A model generated the notes under the pieces. It did not search any database. It worked only from the letters and a program-made list of their open reading frames with translations, and was not told the DNA's origin. A program made the translations under genes and the position numbers. Shown here piece after piece: positions 24,965 to 34,234 of a stretch of 56,158 nucleotides of DNA; the first letter of the stretch is position 1, and every line of letters begins with the position of its first letter. The DNA comes from Lentisphaerota bacterium (GTDB lineage: Bacteria > Verrucomicrobiota > Lentisphaeria > Victivallales > Victivallaceae): contig SUWH01000019.1 in the NCBI GenBank assembly GCA_015061605.1, forward strand, positions 1-56,158, written 5' to 3'.

Positions 24965-25059
24965 AACCAATCCCTTTCTTTAAAAGTTTGTTTATTTCCG
25001 GCATTCCGGGTGTCAAGCCATAAATAAATTGGGGCCCGGAGTACCAACTGTATTCGTTT

Positions 25060-25088
25060 AATATACACCGCAGGATCAGATTTTTCAA
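25060..25088 (-). promoter_or_regulatory. rpsD promoter
   Basis: On the minus strand TTGAAA (25083-25088) is followed after 17 nt by TATATT (25060-25065). The leader to the rpsD start is about 90 nt, long enough for S4 autoregulation, but I did not identify a conserved structure. Confidence 0.75.
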
Positions 25089-25185
25089 GTCCTGCTGAAA
25101 AATATTTTTCATAACAATGGTAAATATGGGGTTGATTTCAGTTCATTCCGGATGTATTTTAATATGTATAAAGGGAGAAAAAGAG

Positions 25186-27006
25186 ATGAACCTGATAAAA
25201 TTATCCGCAGGAGTTGTTATGAGTCTGACCGCAGTTTTGGCTTTGAAAGCAGAAAATTTTCCATTACAGAAACTTTTTGACCGGATGATGGCAGCACCAA
25301 CACCTGAAAACTGGCAACCGACCGGAGTTGACCGCAATATCTATCTGGACATGATGGAGCCGATCATCCGCAACGCCGCGCACTGGGTCGATGAACGCGG
25401 AGCTGTGATCGATCCGGTGATAAAACGGGAATGGAACCAGACCTCCTGCCGGTTTGCTTCCCCCGGAGCGATCCTGCTCCGTTACGGCAGGATACCGGAA
25501 CTTAAGGAAACGATATTCAAAGTGATGGATTACTGCTGTAAAAAACTGCCGGAACTGCGCAAAAAAGAATCTCCGGACTTCTGGATGCGCGAACTCGTCA
25601 CCGCTATCCGGGCGTTGGAGGGAATAGCTCCGGAAGAAAAGTTGACTGAATGGAAAAATTTTCTTGCCAAAGTCGAACCTGAAGTAGTTTACTACCGGGT
25701 AAAACCCGACCATACCGATTTGCACAAACTCAATAATTGGGTCGTTTATTCCGCCTGCGGAGAAGCGATGCGGCAGGGTTACGGTATTGGCGGCGGCGAT
25801 TGGATCTGGGGCAGAGAGTTTTTTGATATTTATATGACCGCGCAGTTGAAAAACTTCAATTCCAACGGTCTCTACCGCGATCCGAATGATCCATTCACCT
25901 ATGACTTCACCACCCGGCTGCAATTCATTGCCGCATTGAGCTTCGGATATGACGGCAAACTGGATGCAATATTAAAGGATATTCTGGATAAAGGTGCAAA
26001 AACTATGCTACTTTATATGATGCCCTCCGGCAGTGTTCCTTTCGGCGGCAGATCGGCACTTTTCAATTTTCAGGAGGGGATAATCAGCGCGATCTGTGAA
26101 TATTACGCGGCAATATATAAAGAAACCGATCCGAAACTTGCCGGAGCATTCAAGCGGCAGGCTCATTTGAGCGCTATTGAAGTAAAAAAACACTTTACCG
26201 ATGCCAAAGAACCGTTTCATATCAAGAACCGTTTCCCGATCTCCAGCCGTTTCGGCTGTGACAGTTACGGACACTATTCGGTATATTCGCTTTATGCGGC
26301 ATCGGTTCTGGGAGTCGCCGCGCTGCTGGCGGATGACAGCGTTGCTGAAATGCCCTGCCCGTCGGAAAAAGGCGGATATTCTTTTGCGATGGCTGACTCA
26401 TTTTTCAAAGTTTTCGGGAATGCCCACGGCCACGCGCTTGAATTCAACTTTTCCGGAGACATCCGCAACGATTCCGTCGGTCTGGGAAGGATCATGCTCA
26501 AAAATGCACCTTACGCCGTGCTGCCGGTGCTGCCATTCACCGCGACCCCCTCTTATGTCACCACCGGCAAAAAAGAAAACTGCTCCATCACTGCAGTCTG
26601 GCAGGATGAACAGAATAACCGCGTAAATGGTGCCGACGGAGTTGACCGCTGGGAATATATTCCCGGGGGAAACGGTGATTTCAAAGTTATTCAACATTAT
26701 CGCGGCTGCCGACTTGAATGGGATTGCCGCATGGAAACTTCCGGAATTACGATAGAATTCACCCTTGACGGTAAATATCATGACGCAAAACTCAATTTGC
26801 CGCTGCTGAAAACCAACGGTAAAGATGAATTCAATGCAGTTATCGACGGCAACACCATTGAAATTGCGGCGATAAAAATCGAAAACCTTTCCGGGAGCGG
26901 ATTTGCTGCAACTCAAAAGGAACTCGCCAACCGCAGCGGCATCTACCGGATATATCAAATCCCGCTGAAGTCAGAAAAAGCAAAACTCCGTTTCACAGTA
27001 CAGTAA
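25186..27006 (+). CDS. Secreted protein, possibly alpha/alpha-toroid carbohydrate-active (unknown family)
   Basis: This 606-residue protein has a signal peptide (MNLIKLSAGVVMSLTAVLALKA, about 1-22). The N-terminal two thirds is helical with aromatic-rich segments such as NNWVVYSACGEAMRQGYG, then EFFDIYMTAQLKNFNSNGLYRD and later SRFGCDSYGHYSVYSLYAAS. The last 150 residues are beta-rich. The Asn, Tyr and His-containing helical layout recalls alpha/alpha-toroid polysaccharide lyases or glycosidases, but I cannot name a family. The start has AAGGGAG and a purine-rich spacer; a longer in-frame start at 25117 would add a second hydrophobic stretch. A weak promoter, TTGATT (25132) with TATTTT (25155), precedes it. 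It is monocistronic. Confidence 0.7.
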   Translation: MNLIKLSAGVVMSLTAVLALKAENFPLQKLFDRMMAAPTPENWQPTGVDRNIYLDMMEPIIRNAAHWVDERGAVIDPVIKREWNQTSCRFASPGAILLRYGRIPELKETIFKVMDYCCKKLPELRKKESPDFWMRELVTAIRALEGIAPEEKLTEWKNFLAKVEPEVVYYRVKPDHTDLHKLNNWVVYSACGEAMRQGYGIGGGDWIWGREFFDIYMTAQLKNFNSNGLYRDPNDPFTYDFTTRLQFIAALSFGYDGKLDAILKDILDKGAKTMLLYMMPSGSVPFGGRSALFNFQEGIISAICEYYAAIYKETDPKLAGAFKRQAHLSAIEVKKHFTDAKEPFHIKNRFPISSRFGCDSYGHYSVYSLYAASVLGVAALLADDSVAEMPCPSEKGGYSFAMADSFFKVFGNAHGHALEFNFSGDIRNDSVGLGRIMLKNAPYAVLPVLPFTATPSYVTTGKKENCSITAVWQDEQNNRVNGADGVDRWEYIPGGNGDFKVIQHYRGCRLEWDCRMETSGITIEFTLDGKYHDAKLNLPLLKTNGKDEFNAVIDGNTIEIAAIKIENLSGSGFAATQKELANRSGIYRIYQIPLKSEKAKLRFTVQ

Positions 27007-27093
27007 AACGTCGGACAGGGAGGTAAAAACGACTGTTTTTTGAAAAATCATGGGTTATATGTGAAAAAAAGGCAAAAAAAATCGTATTCTGCC

Positions 27094-27122
27094 TTGCAAA
27101 TTTTCTTTTGTTGCGCTATATT
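27094..27122 (+). promoter_or_regulatory. Promoter of tRNA-Thr
   Basis: TTGCAA (27094-27099) and TATATT (27117-27122) are separated by 17 nt. The tRNA begins 24 nt after the -10 box. Confidence 0.7.
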
Positions 27123-27145
27123 CTCCCATAGTGGTAGCGTGATAT

Positions 27146-27221
<76 letters not shown>

Positions 27222-27362
27222 CAACTTCCGCGAAGTCGGTTGTTCGGCATATCGTGATGCAGAAAAGCGCACATAAAGCCGGTTGAAGCAAGGGCGCAGA
27301 TGCACTCTTGGACATTGAGAGTCGCCATCAAAGCCGGAAAGAATAATTTTGAGACGACAAAG

Positions 27363-28028
27363 ATGAAACAGATGAAGAACCGGTTTACTTTGATCGAAAT
27401 GCTGGCGGTAGTCGCGATAGCCAGTATCCTCATTGCATTGATAACTCCGGCGGTGCAAAGCCTGCTTTTCGGCAGCCGGGTCGATCAATACACCTCAAGT
27501 TTCAAGCTCGGCATGGAACGGACGCAATCCAAAGCGGTTGCCGCAAGAAAATATGTGGCGATGATCCTGCCGGCATTCCACAACGCAGCCCCGGACGCGG
27601 TCAAGCCTTACTGCAAAGGCGGCTACCGCCTTGCCTATGTAAAAAAGGACGGCAGCAACTTTGAATTCAGCAGTTGGATCGAAGATTGGAAAAACCCCAA
27701 TGACGGCGCGATGCTGGTAAGTATTGAAGATACAGAAGCTGATGCAAAAAACCCTCCGTCGGTACCGTCGGCGACCGCATTTTCAAAATTGGATAAAGTG
27801 AGCGGTCTGCCATCAACCGATTTGGGCAATGCGTGTGAAACAGATCATCAGGCGTTGATATTCAGTCCCTACGGCGGATTGACCGGACATGACCGGGTAC
27901 TGTATCTGACCTTTACGGAAGCAAAAGCCGACGGAAGCACTTATATTCTGGATAATCCGGACAACTTCCTTGTTTTGAAACTCAACCCGGTCACCGGGCG
28001 GATCTCCTACTTTGATCCCTACCAATGA
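27363..28028 (+). CDS. Type II secretion-like pseudopilin (GspH-like), second cluster
   Basis: This 221-residue protein has a short leader (MKQMKN), Arg at -1, then FTLIEMLAVVAIASILIALIT and a beta-rich domain with FKLGMERTQSKAVAARKYVAMIL, as in GspH-like pseudopilins. A start at 27363 or 27372 fits the leader; upstream in-frame codons would give an abnormally long leader. It opens a cluster of four pseudopilin genes without any ATPase, secretin or platform gene. These proteins probably use the T2S machinery encoded 5 kb upstream, which is inference. Confidence 0.75.
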   Translation: MKQMKNRFTLIEMLAVVAIASILIALITPAVQSLLFGSRVDQYTSSFKLGMERTQSKAVAARKYVAMILPAFHNAAPDAVKPYCKGGYRLAYVKKDGSNFEFSSWIEDWKNPNDGAMLVSIEDTEADAKNPPSVPSATAFSKLDKVSGLPSTDLGNACETDHQALIFSPYGGLTGHDRVLYLTFTEAKADGSTYILDNPDNFLVLKLNPVTGRISYFDPYQ

Positions 28029-28049
28029 TACGTCAAAGGAGGCAAAATA

Positions 28050-28730
28050 ATGATGATGAAAAAAAGAATTATACGGCACAACTTCAACATGGTGGAAATC
28101 ATGCTGGCGGTCATTGTTATAGCATTGGGTTTGACTTCGACGTTCGTGCTTTTCCCGGTGGGATTGAATGCCTCAAAGGATGCGGTCGCCGAGAATCATA
28201 TATCCGATGCAAGTGAAGCAGTAATAACCGAAATCCACAGATTGATTTTGCCTAAAATGTTCAACACAACATCAGGCAAAGGATTTGCATTTAAAAGTTT
28301 CGATGATTTGAAAGCTTATTTTTACGATCCGGAAACGGCAAGTAATGAAGTAAAAAAATATATTAAAGAAGGTATTGAAACTCCACCCGAAGATGGTTTT
28401 TCTGAATTGGGAGCCGGTGTTTATCTGTTTTATTACGCCAGTCCCGTGATGAGCACTATGTCGCAGGTAATTGCAACAATAAAACTTGACCGCAACAGCG
28501 ACAGCGGGTTTGAAGATGAATATTTTTACAGCCGAAACGGTACTTTCCAAAAATATTCAGATCTCAAATCCACTACCGGCGATTGTATCAATAAATTTCT
28601 GCTGCCGATCACGATCGAGGTCAGCTGGCCGGCAACATTACCGATCGGAGAGAGAGAAAAGCGCATTTTCCGCTTCGATATGTTCAATCTCGAATACGAC
28701 CCCGGCAATGACACCGAAGCTAACCCGTAA
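28050..28730 (+). CDS. Pseudopilin with FNMVE motif (GspI-like), second cluster
   Basis: This 226-residue protein starts with ATGATGATG after AAAGGAGG. Its leader is MMMKKRIIRHN and the processing region is FNMVEIMLAVIVIALGLTST, with Asn at -1 and Glu5 kept. The remaining domain is mixed, with an aromatic stretch GVYLFYYASP. It lies 21 nt after the first pseudopilin of the cluster. Assignment as GspI-like rests on order only. Confidence 0.7.
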   Translation: MMMKKRIIRHNFNMVEIMLAVIVIALGLTSTFVLFPVGLNASKDAVAENHISDASEAVITEIHRLILPKMFNTTSGKGFAFKSFDDLKAYFYDPETASNEVKKYIKEGIETPPEDGFSELGAGVYLFYYASPVMSTMSQVIATIKLDRNSDSGFEDEYFYSRNGTFQKYSDLKSTTGDCINKFLLPITIEVSWPATLPIGEREKRIFRFDMFNLEYDPGNDTEANP

Positions 28731-28741
28731 GGAGCGTGATC

Positions 28742-29533
28742 ATGAATAGAAGAACCGTAAAAAAACATTTCACGCTGGTGGAACTTCTGGTCGCCATGGC
28801 AATATTCAGTATATTGCTGTTGGTCTCCATGCAGATATTCAGCAGTTCGCGGCGGCTGTGGCTCGATTCTGAAAACAAAAATAAAATTTATGCCGATGCC
28901 CGTACCGCAATGGAATTTATCACCTCGCGGATACAAACCCAGGTGTATACAGAAAATATGCCGTTCCTTATAGAAAAAAATTCCCGAAACAGCAAAATGT
29001 TTTTTCCGACTGCCATGCCGATGAACCGCAAGGATGCTGACGGCAATGAACGGGACAAGCTCAGTATACGTTTTATCGGCTTCTCCCGGTCAGAAGATGG
29101 TATTTTGCGGATGCATATTTATTCTGATGAAGGCAAAGTCAGAAGTTTTCAGGAGAATATACCGCCATTTATCCGTACTCCGGAAAACGGAAAAACACCT
29201 TATGAAAAAGCATGTGAAACAGTACAAGCCAATACCGTTGATAAGGACAACTATTCCGGTAAAGAATACAATTGTATTGAACTTATGGAAAATGTTGTGG
29301 CTTTTGATTTGCATCCCAAGTACCGGTACGGTTATATGATGGGAGTTGCACCTCAAGGAGCTGTATATAATGAAAATTCAAAAACTTCCCCGCCCTATAT
29401 ACTGGAGATCGTTTTGGGAGTAATGGACTCCAAAGAAAATTTTAAAAAATGGAAAAACGGAGAACTCACCGACGACGAACATACCTATTATTTCCGTCGT
29501 TCAATACTGCTCAACTACCGAGGTGCAAGATGA
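28742..29533 (+). CDS. GspJ-like pseudopilin, second cluster
   Basis: This 263-residue protein has the leader MNRRTVKKH, His at -1, then FTLVELLVAMAIFSILLLVSM. The following RRLWLDSENKNKIYADARTAMEFITSRIQ segment resembles GspJ, and a beta-rich domain ends with YYFRRSILLNYRGAR. The start at 28742 has AAGGAG 7 nt upstream; a GTG two codons earlier is less likely. Its stop overlaps the next gene as ATGA. Confidence 0.78.
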   Translation: MNRRTVKKHFTLVELLVAMAIFSILLLVSMQIFSSSRRLWLDSENKNKIYADARTAMEFITSRIQTQVYTENMPFLIEKNSRNSKMFFPTAMPMNRKDADGNERDKLSIRFIGFSRSEDGILRMHIYSDEGKVRSFQENIPPFIRTPENGKTPYEKACETVQANTVDKDNYSGKEYNCIELMENVVAFDLHPKYRYGYMMGVAPQGAVYNENSKTSPPYILEIVLGVMDSKENFKKWKNGELTDDEHTYYFRRSILLNYRGAR

Positions 29534-32500
29534 TGAATAAAAAAGAACAACGTGGTGTTGCGCTGCTCTTTGCGCTGGGAATGCTCACCATTTTGCTGGT
29601 TACCGGTATGGCTTTCGTCGCCAATGCCCTGACCGCACAAAAGGTCGCCGCCAACAACGGAGCACGCAGTCAGGGACGGGTATTTGCCCAGAGTGCATTA
29701 TCCCGGGTGATGGCATCGATCATGCTCTACCAGTATCAGGTACAGAAATCGCTTGGAGAATTTCCGGACAACTTTGACGCTATCCAAAGCTACGGTAAAG
29801 TCAACACCGGTGCAGTGGAAACAGAAACATCAGACGGACTGACCGGGGCCGATTCACTGTTGAAACTTCCCAACGACAACTCGATCATCTCCATCGGACT
29901 GGCAAAGCAGTTCAACAATGCCCTGACCGCCTCCAATGATGTAAAGTGGGTCTATTTTTATGACAGTAACGATGCAACTGACCGCAAAATCATCGGTCGT
30001 GCGGCATGGAAGGTGATTTCCACCTCTCCGCAAATCTCCGCTCCGGTATTTTTGAGCGGTCTGCTGCCGACCGATGGTACCCCCGGATGGTATCCATCCC
30101 GACACCGCTGGGGACGGGAGATCGACGAAGTTTCGTTTGCCAGCGGCTCGCTTTTCCATCCGGCAACCCAGGTGGTATGGAACAATCAATTCACCATGCA
30201 GGATCATGAAAAAATTTACAGTACACTGTCCCTGGGCACTTCTGATGATGCAAAAAAACGTTTTATTGACCGCTGGTTCATGCCTGATCCAGACAGCAGC
30301 GATTTTGTTTCCGAACCGACGCCGTTCGTTCCGGAAGTTTATTCCTATAAAGAAAACGATAACGGCAAAGTCATGCAGGCAATGCGTTTCAATATTTCTG
30401 AATTAAACATTTATGACAAGGATAAAGCATGGAACGAACTGTACAAAGTCCCTGCTGCCGCCGACCCGTGGTATGCAAGATTCGGGATCGATTCCACCGC
30501 AGTGACCAACACTTGCAACAGCGATGATTTTCTGACAAAAAACCTTACGGCAGATTCTCCCAATGCCGCGATCAATGATAAATTTGATTACGAATTGGCA
30601 AAAGAAGACCGTCCGAGTCTGCCCTTTTTGCGCCGGATCGGAAATGACAAGGCGACCTTTGATAATCTCACCGATTTGAGAAAACAGATCGCCGCCAACT
30701 TCAATGACTACTGCGATAAAGACAACATTCCCACTTCAAATATCAGTGCTGAAAAGTGGATGGATGAGATCGTTGACGGATACACACATCCATCTTACAC
30801 CGGCAACGAAAAAACGCCTTATATCTATGAACTCGGGTTCCGCTTGGGAGTGTTCCCGGAAAAAGAAGGTGTACTCGACCACAGCACCACAGCTCTTCCG
30901 GCGACTCAGGAATCGACCGCAGCAGACGGCAGCGGCAATTATACGGCGACACTCTCTCCGGTGTACGCCGCAGTTGCCCCCATTGTAAAACTTGCCAATG
31001 TATATGATTTTGATCCCGGCACGACTTTTTCCAATTTCACCGCCGGAGTCGATCTCGGCAAATTGGAGATCAAATTCAAGCCAAGCACCATCACTTTGAA
31101 AGTCGAATACAGCCAGACCACCGATACAGGTGCCGGTCAGGTGGAAACCGATCAAGAGCCCGAAACTTTGGAAAAAGTCTCTGCCGCCGATCTGAACTTC
31201 AGCGAAATAACAGGTATAATCGATGACAATGTGTTGAAAACTTCAACCCTGACCATCACTAATGATCTGCTGCTCAATACTGCCGGCGCCACCCCCTATC
31301 CGATGATGTACCCGGCAATCTCCGGCGAGGGGGAAAATAAAAATGTAAAGGATGATAAAAATGCCAAATTGAATATCGGAGATGGGAAATTCACCTTTAG
31401 ATTCTCGAATGACAATTTCAAATCTCTGGCACCTCACATAGCTGATCCCAAGGTAAAAAAAGTCACTCTGGTATCGCTCGATGCCATTGAAATAACTTCC
31501 GTCAAACTCAATATCAAACGTGCCACCTTGTCCGCCGCCATCAACAGCAAAAATACCGGTCTGGACTATGTAAAAACCATGCCGGAACTCGTCTGGCAAA
31601 GTGACGGCAGCAGCATTACTGCTAAAATCCCGGTAAAAGAAAATACCAAAACTCCCGGAATTTTCATCGGCGGCATCCGCAATTATGACCCGCGCCAGAA
31701 CCTCAATCCGGACGACTGGTACAAAAATCTGACCATCCGCGAAGCCGATGACATCTGTGATCCGGCAAATTCGGTTCAGGCTAAAGAAGTCATTATAACT
31801 GGAGCTGTCAATACTGCAAATGACACCGCTGCCGAAAGTGCTGAAAACAACAAATTCAATCCCGGCTTCGACAGTGTTGACAAAGACATGGAACAAACAA
31901 CTCAACCCGGCTGGCGCTACACCGGAACCGGAGACTTCAATGATCAGCGTCTTTCCACAGCATTCATCCGCAACGCTCCGATGATGAGCCCGTGGGAGAT
32001 CGGTCTTATTCATCGCGGTGCAAGGTGGCAGACCATCAATATCAGCAATGCCTGTGACCCGGATGACAACGGTCAGAATATCAAACTCACCGGTCACAAA
32101 CCGCACAATAACAGTTGGGAACTTTCAGGGACAAAATATGGCGGAACGACCGGATATTTCGGCGATGCCGCGATCCTCGATCAGATAAAAATGACCGATA
32201 AATGCGCAACTTACGGCAAAATCAATATCAACCGTCTGCGGCAGAATGACGAGCTTTTCAACAAAGAAGGAGCAGATTTGAATTTGGAACAGTATATCGC
32301 CGATGCTCTTTTCCGCGGCGTAAGAACCGGGGAAAATATCACTCAATTTTACAAAAATTCCACCCGTGAAGCAAATGACGATTTCCCAACAGCAGACAAT
32401 GGAACAAGTACTGTAATCGGCGCGCTCTCACCACAAGCACTGAATCGTTTGACCGCAAACAGAGATGCCCACTCCAGCCGTGCAAACTTTATCGGATGGG

Positions 32501-32856
32501 GCTTCGGCAACCTGGAAGAGGCGTTTGGAGCAGCTTCACCGGCAAATACCGATGCCGCCCGCGAAGAGATCATCGGCAAAACCATCAACCTTCTCTGCGC
32601 AGAAACCAGCAGCCCCAGTCAAATCAAAGTCGCGGTCATCGCGCAGGTGATAAAAGATGCCGCAGGGATCCAGTTCCGCAAAGACAGTTCCGGAAACAAT
32701 GTTCAGGCAGACTGCGAGTTCGGGCAATTTGATTATAACTCCACCAGCAATATCTACTTCGATGAGATCATCGGCGAAGTAAAGATGCTGGTCACTATCG
32801 AACGTGACATCACCACCGGGCAAATGCTGATCCGCCGGACTGATTATCTGGAGTAA
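29530..32856 (+). CDS. Giant GspK-like protein, second cluster
   Basis: This 1108-residue protein has a GspK-type N-terminus: a short basic leader, Gly at -1, then VALLFALGMLTILLVTGMAF without Glu5. A helix rich in Ala and Gln follows (NNGARSQGRVFAQSALSRVM). Ordinary GspK proteins have about 300-350 residues, so most of this protein is an added extracytoplasmic region. It contains repeated beta-rich segments and acidic stretches. The C-terminal part (GKININRLRQNDELF, then FIGWGFGNLEEAFGA and EIIGKTINLL) resembles the helical region of GspK-like proteins. The start is the first of two ATG codons, preceded by GAGGTG and overlapping the previous stop. Confidence 0.78.
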   Translation: MMNKKEQRGVALLFALGMLTILLVTGMAFVANALTAQKVAANNGARSQGRVFAQSALSRVMASIMLYQYQVQKSLGEFPDNFDAIQSYGKVNTGAVETETSDGLTGADSLLKLPNDNSIISIGLAKQFNNALTASNDVKWVYFYDSNDATDRKIIGRAAWKVISTSPQISAPVFLSGLLPTDGTPGWYPSRHRWGREIDEVSFASGSLFHPATQVVWNNQFTMQDHEKIYSTLSLGTSDDAKKRFIDRWFMPDPDSSDFVSEPTPFVPEVYSYKENDNGKVMQAMRFNISELNIYDKDKAWNELYKVPAAADPWYARFGIDSTAVTNTCNSDDFLTKNLTADSPNAAINDKFDYELAKEDRPSLPFLRRIGNDKATFDNLTDLRKQIAANFNDYCDKDNIPTSNISAEKWMDEIVDGYTHPSYTGNEKTPYIYELGFRLGVFPEKEGVLDHSTTALPATQESTAADGSGNYTATLSPVYAAVAPIVKLANVYDFDPGTTFSNFTAGVDLGKLEIKFKPSTITLKVEYSQTTDTGAGQVETDQEPETLEKVSAADLNFSEITGIIDDNVLKTSTLTITNDLLLNTAGATPYPMMYPAISGEGENKNVKDDKNAKLNIGDGKFTFRFSNDNFKSLAPHIADPKVKKVTLVSLDAIEITSVKLNIKRATLSAAINSKNTGLDYVKTMPELVWQSDGSSITAKIPVKENTKTPGIFIGGIRNYDPRQNLNPDDWYKNLTIREADDICDPANSVQAKEVIITGAVNTANDTAAESAENNKFNPGFDSVDKDMEQTTQPGWRYTGTGDFNDQRLSTAFIRNAPMMSPWEIGLIHRGARWQTINISNACDPDDNGQNIKLTGHKPHNNSWELSGTKYGGTTGYFGDAAILDQIKMTDKCATYGKININRLRQNDELFNKEGADLNLEQYIADALFRGVRTGENITQFYKNSTREANDDFPTADNGTSTVIGALSPQALNRLTANRDAHSSRANFIGWGFGNLEEAFGAASPANTDAAREEIIGKTINLLCAETSSPSQIKVAVIAQVIKDAAGIQFRKDSSGNNVQADCEFGQFDYNSTSNIYFDEIIGEVKMLVTIERDITTGQMLIRRTDYLE

Positions 32857-33518
32857 GATACGGAGCGTTCTCGCTTGCTCTCGCGAGCCTTGCCGCACTC
32901 CCCGCCCGGCAGGCGGGATGGCTGGCGCACGTGCGGTGTACCTCATGGAGCTATGTCGTCTAACGGACAAATACGGACTTAAACGGACGATAACGGACAG
33001 CAGATCGCTCATTGTCTTTATGTTGGCGGATGCCGCATGGTCTGTTTTGCCGCGCGTCCGACATGTCTGACCAGTCCGACACGTCCGACTCAACGAGCCA
33101 AATCTGCGACGGACGATAACGGACAACAAGCCGCCCATTGTCTTTATGTCGGCAAATACCGCATGGTCTGTTTTGCCGCGCGTCCGACATGTCTGACCAG
33201 TCCGACACGTCCGACTCAACGAGCCAAATCAGCGACGGACGATAACGGACAGCAGATCGCTCATTGTCTTTATGTCGGCAAATACCGCATGGTCTGTTTT
33301 GCCGCGCGTCCGACATGTCTGACCAGTCCGACACGTCCGACTCAACGAGCCAAATCAGCGACGGACGATAACGGACAGCAGATCGCTCATTGTCTTTATG
33401 TCGGCAAATACCGCATGGTCTGTTTTGCCGCGCGTCCGACATGTCTGACCAGTCCGACACGTCCGACTCAACGAGCCAAATCTGCAACCCCGCGTGGTCT
33501 CACTCTTATCACCATTTT
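32857..33518. other. Non-coding interval with repeat remnant and tandem array
   Basis: No gene is supported. The left part (32863-32950) resembles the reverse complement of the 24.2-kb repeat block (CGGAGCGTTCTCGCTTGCTC against CGGAGCGATCTCGCTTGCTC) and includes the hairpin CCCGCC-cggca-GGCGGG. The right part is a 4 x 126 bp array, described separately. Long open frames here exist on both strands only because the period is a multiple of three. Confidence 0.75.
32984..33487. repeat. Tandem array of four 126-bp units
   Basis: Units begin at 32984, 33110, 33236 and 33362, exactly 126 bp apart, and are nearly identical. Each contains CGGACGATAACGGACA at its left and four tandem 9-mers of the GTCCGACNN type at its right (GTCCGACAT, GTCTGACCA, GTCCGACAC, GTCCGACTC). 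Copies two to four differ from each other by a few bases and copy one slightly more. The array ends 31 bp before the stop of the MarC-family gene. The length of the identical units rules out a CRISPR array. Confidence 0.92.
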
Positions 33519-34127
33519 TCAACGGGCCGCGGCAAAAAAGTTCCTGACCCCCTCAAGGATCATTCCGGCAGCAAGCGCCGAAAGAAACAATCCGGTCAGT
33601 TTGGTAATGACGGATATTCCGCGCTTACCTAAAGTGCGTTCAGCCTTTGTCCCGACCAGAAGCAGACAGGTAAGCAGTAAGGTCGCCAGCACGATCGCTC
33701 CGAGATTGAACAATACCGAAGCAAAAGTTTTCTCTGCCATGCCGATAACGATCAATCCGGCACTGGTTCCCGGTCCCACCGCCATCGGTACCGCCAGCGG
33801 CACGACCGCAATATCTCCGGTATAAGCCTCTGTATTTTCCTCTTTTTTTCCGTTACCGCCCAGCACCAGTTTTATCGCGCACACCATCAATATCACTCCG
33901 CCGCCGATGCGGAACACATCAATGTTTATGCCGAAGATCCTGAAAATGACCGCCCCGGAAAAATAAAGCAGTACACCCGCACTGATCACTGCCGCCGCGC
34001 TCCTCAAAGCTATATTGCGCCGGCTCCGTTCATTTTCATCAGCAGTCAGAGCCAGAAAAGTCGACAACACCGCCGATGGATTCAGCAAAATCAATATATG
34101 CAGTGTCAACATAAAAAATTTCATCAT
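33519..34127 (-). CDS. MarC-family inner-membrane protein
   Basis: This 202-residue protein has about six hydrophobic segments and the MarC (UPF0056) pattern: LNPSAVLSTFLALTADENERSRRNIALRSA near the N-terminus, FRIGGGVILMVCAIKLV in the middle and PLAVPMAVGPGTSAGLIVI. The family has no established transport function. It is divergent from the XRE-cupin regulator, with only about 107 bp between the starts, so the regulator may control it. A tandem repeat array follows its 3' end. Confidence 0.87.
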   Translation of the reverse strand: MMKFFMLTLHILILLNPSAVLSTFLALTADENERSRRNIALRSAAAVISAGVLLYFSGAVIFRIFGINIDVFRIGGGVILMVCAIKLVLGGNGKKEENTEAYTGDIAVVPLAVPMAVGPGTSAGLIVIGMAEKTFASVLFNLGAIVLATLLLTCLLLVGTKAERTLGKRGISVITKLTGLFLSALAAGMILEGVRNFFAAAR

Positions 34128-34234
34128 ATTTTCCTTTTTTGTTTGATATTTTAAATGAAGTTCATTATATTATACAACAACAAGTTGTTTTTTGCAAACG
34201 AAAAATTCAATATATTTTACTTTTTTTTATTATT

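Noticed and set aside
32960..33487. 175-codon minus-strand open frame with a repeated SDVSDWSDMSD-type peptide
   Set aside because: It is produced by the 126-bp tandem array, whose period is a multiple of three, and an equally long frame exists on the other strand. No ribosome site or recognisable protein feature.
32984..33487. CRISPR array
   Set aside because: The 126-bp units are near-identical along their whole length with no unique spacers, and no cas genes are present.
33037..33825. 262-codon plus-strand open frame across the array and into the MarC gene
   Set aside because: Same array effect; the second half is antisense to a well-supported MarC-family gene.
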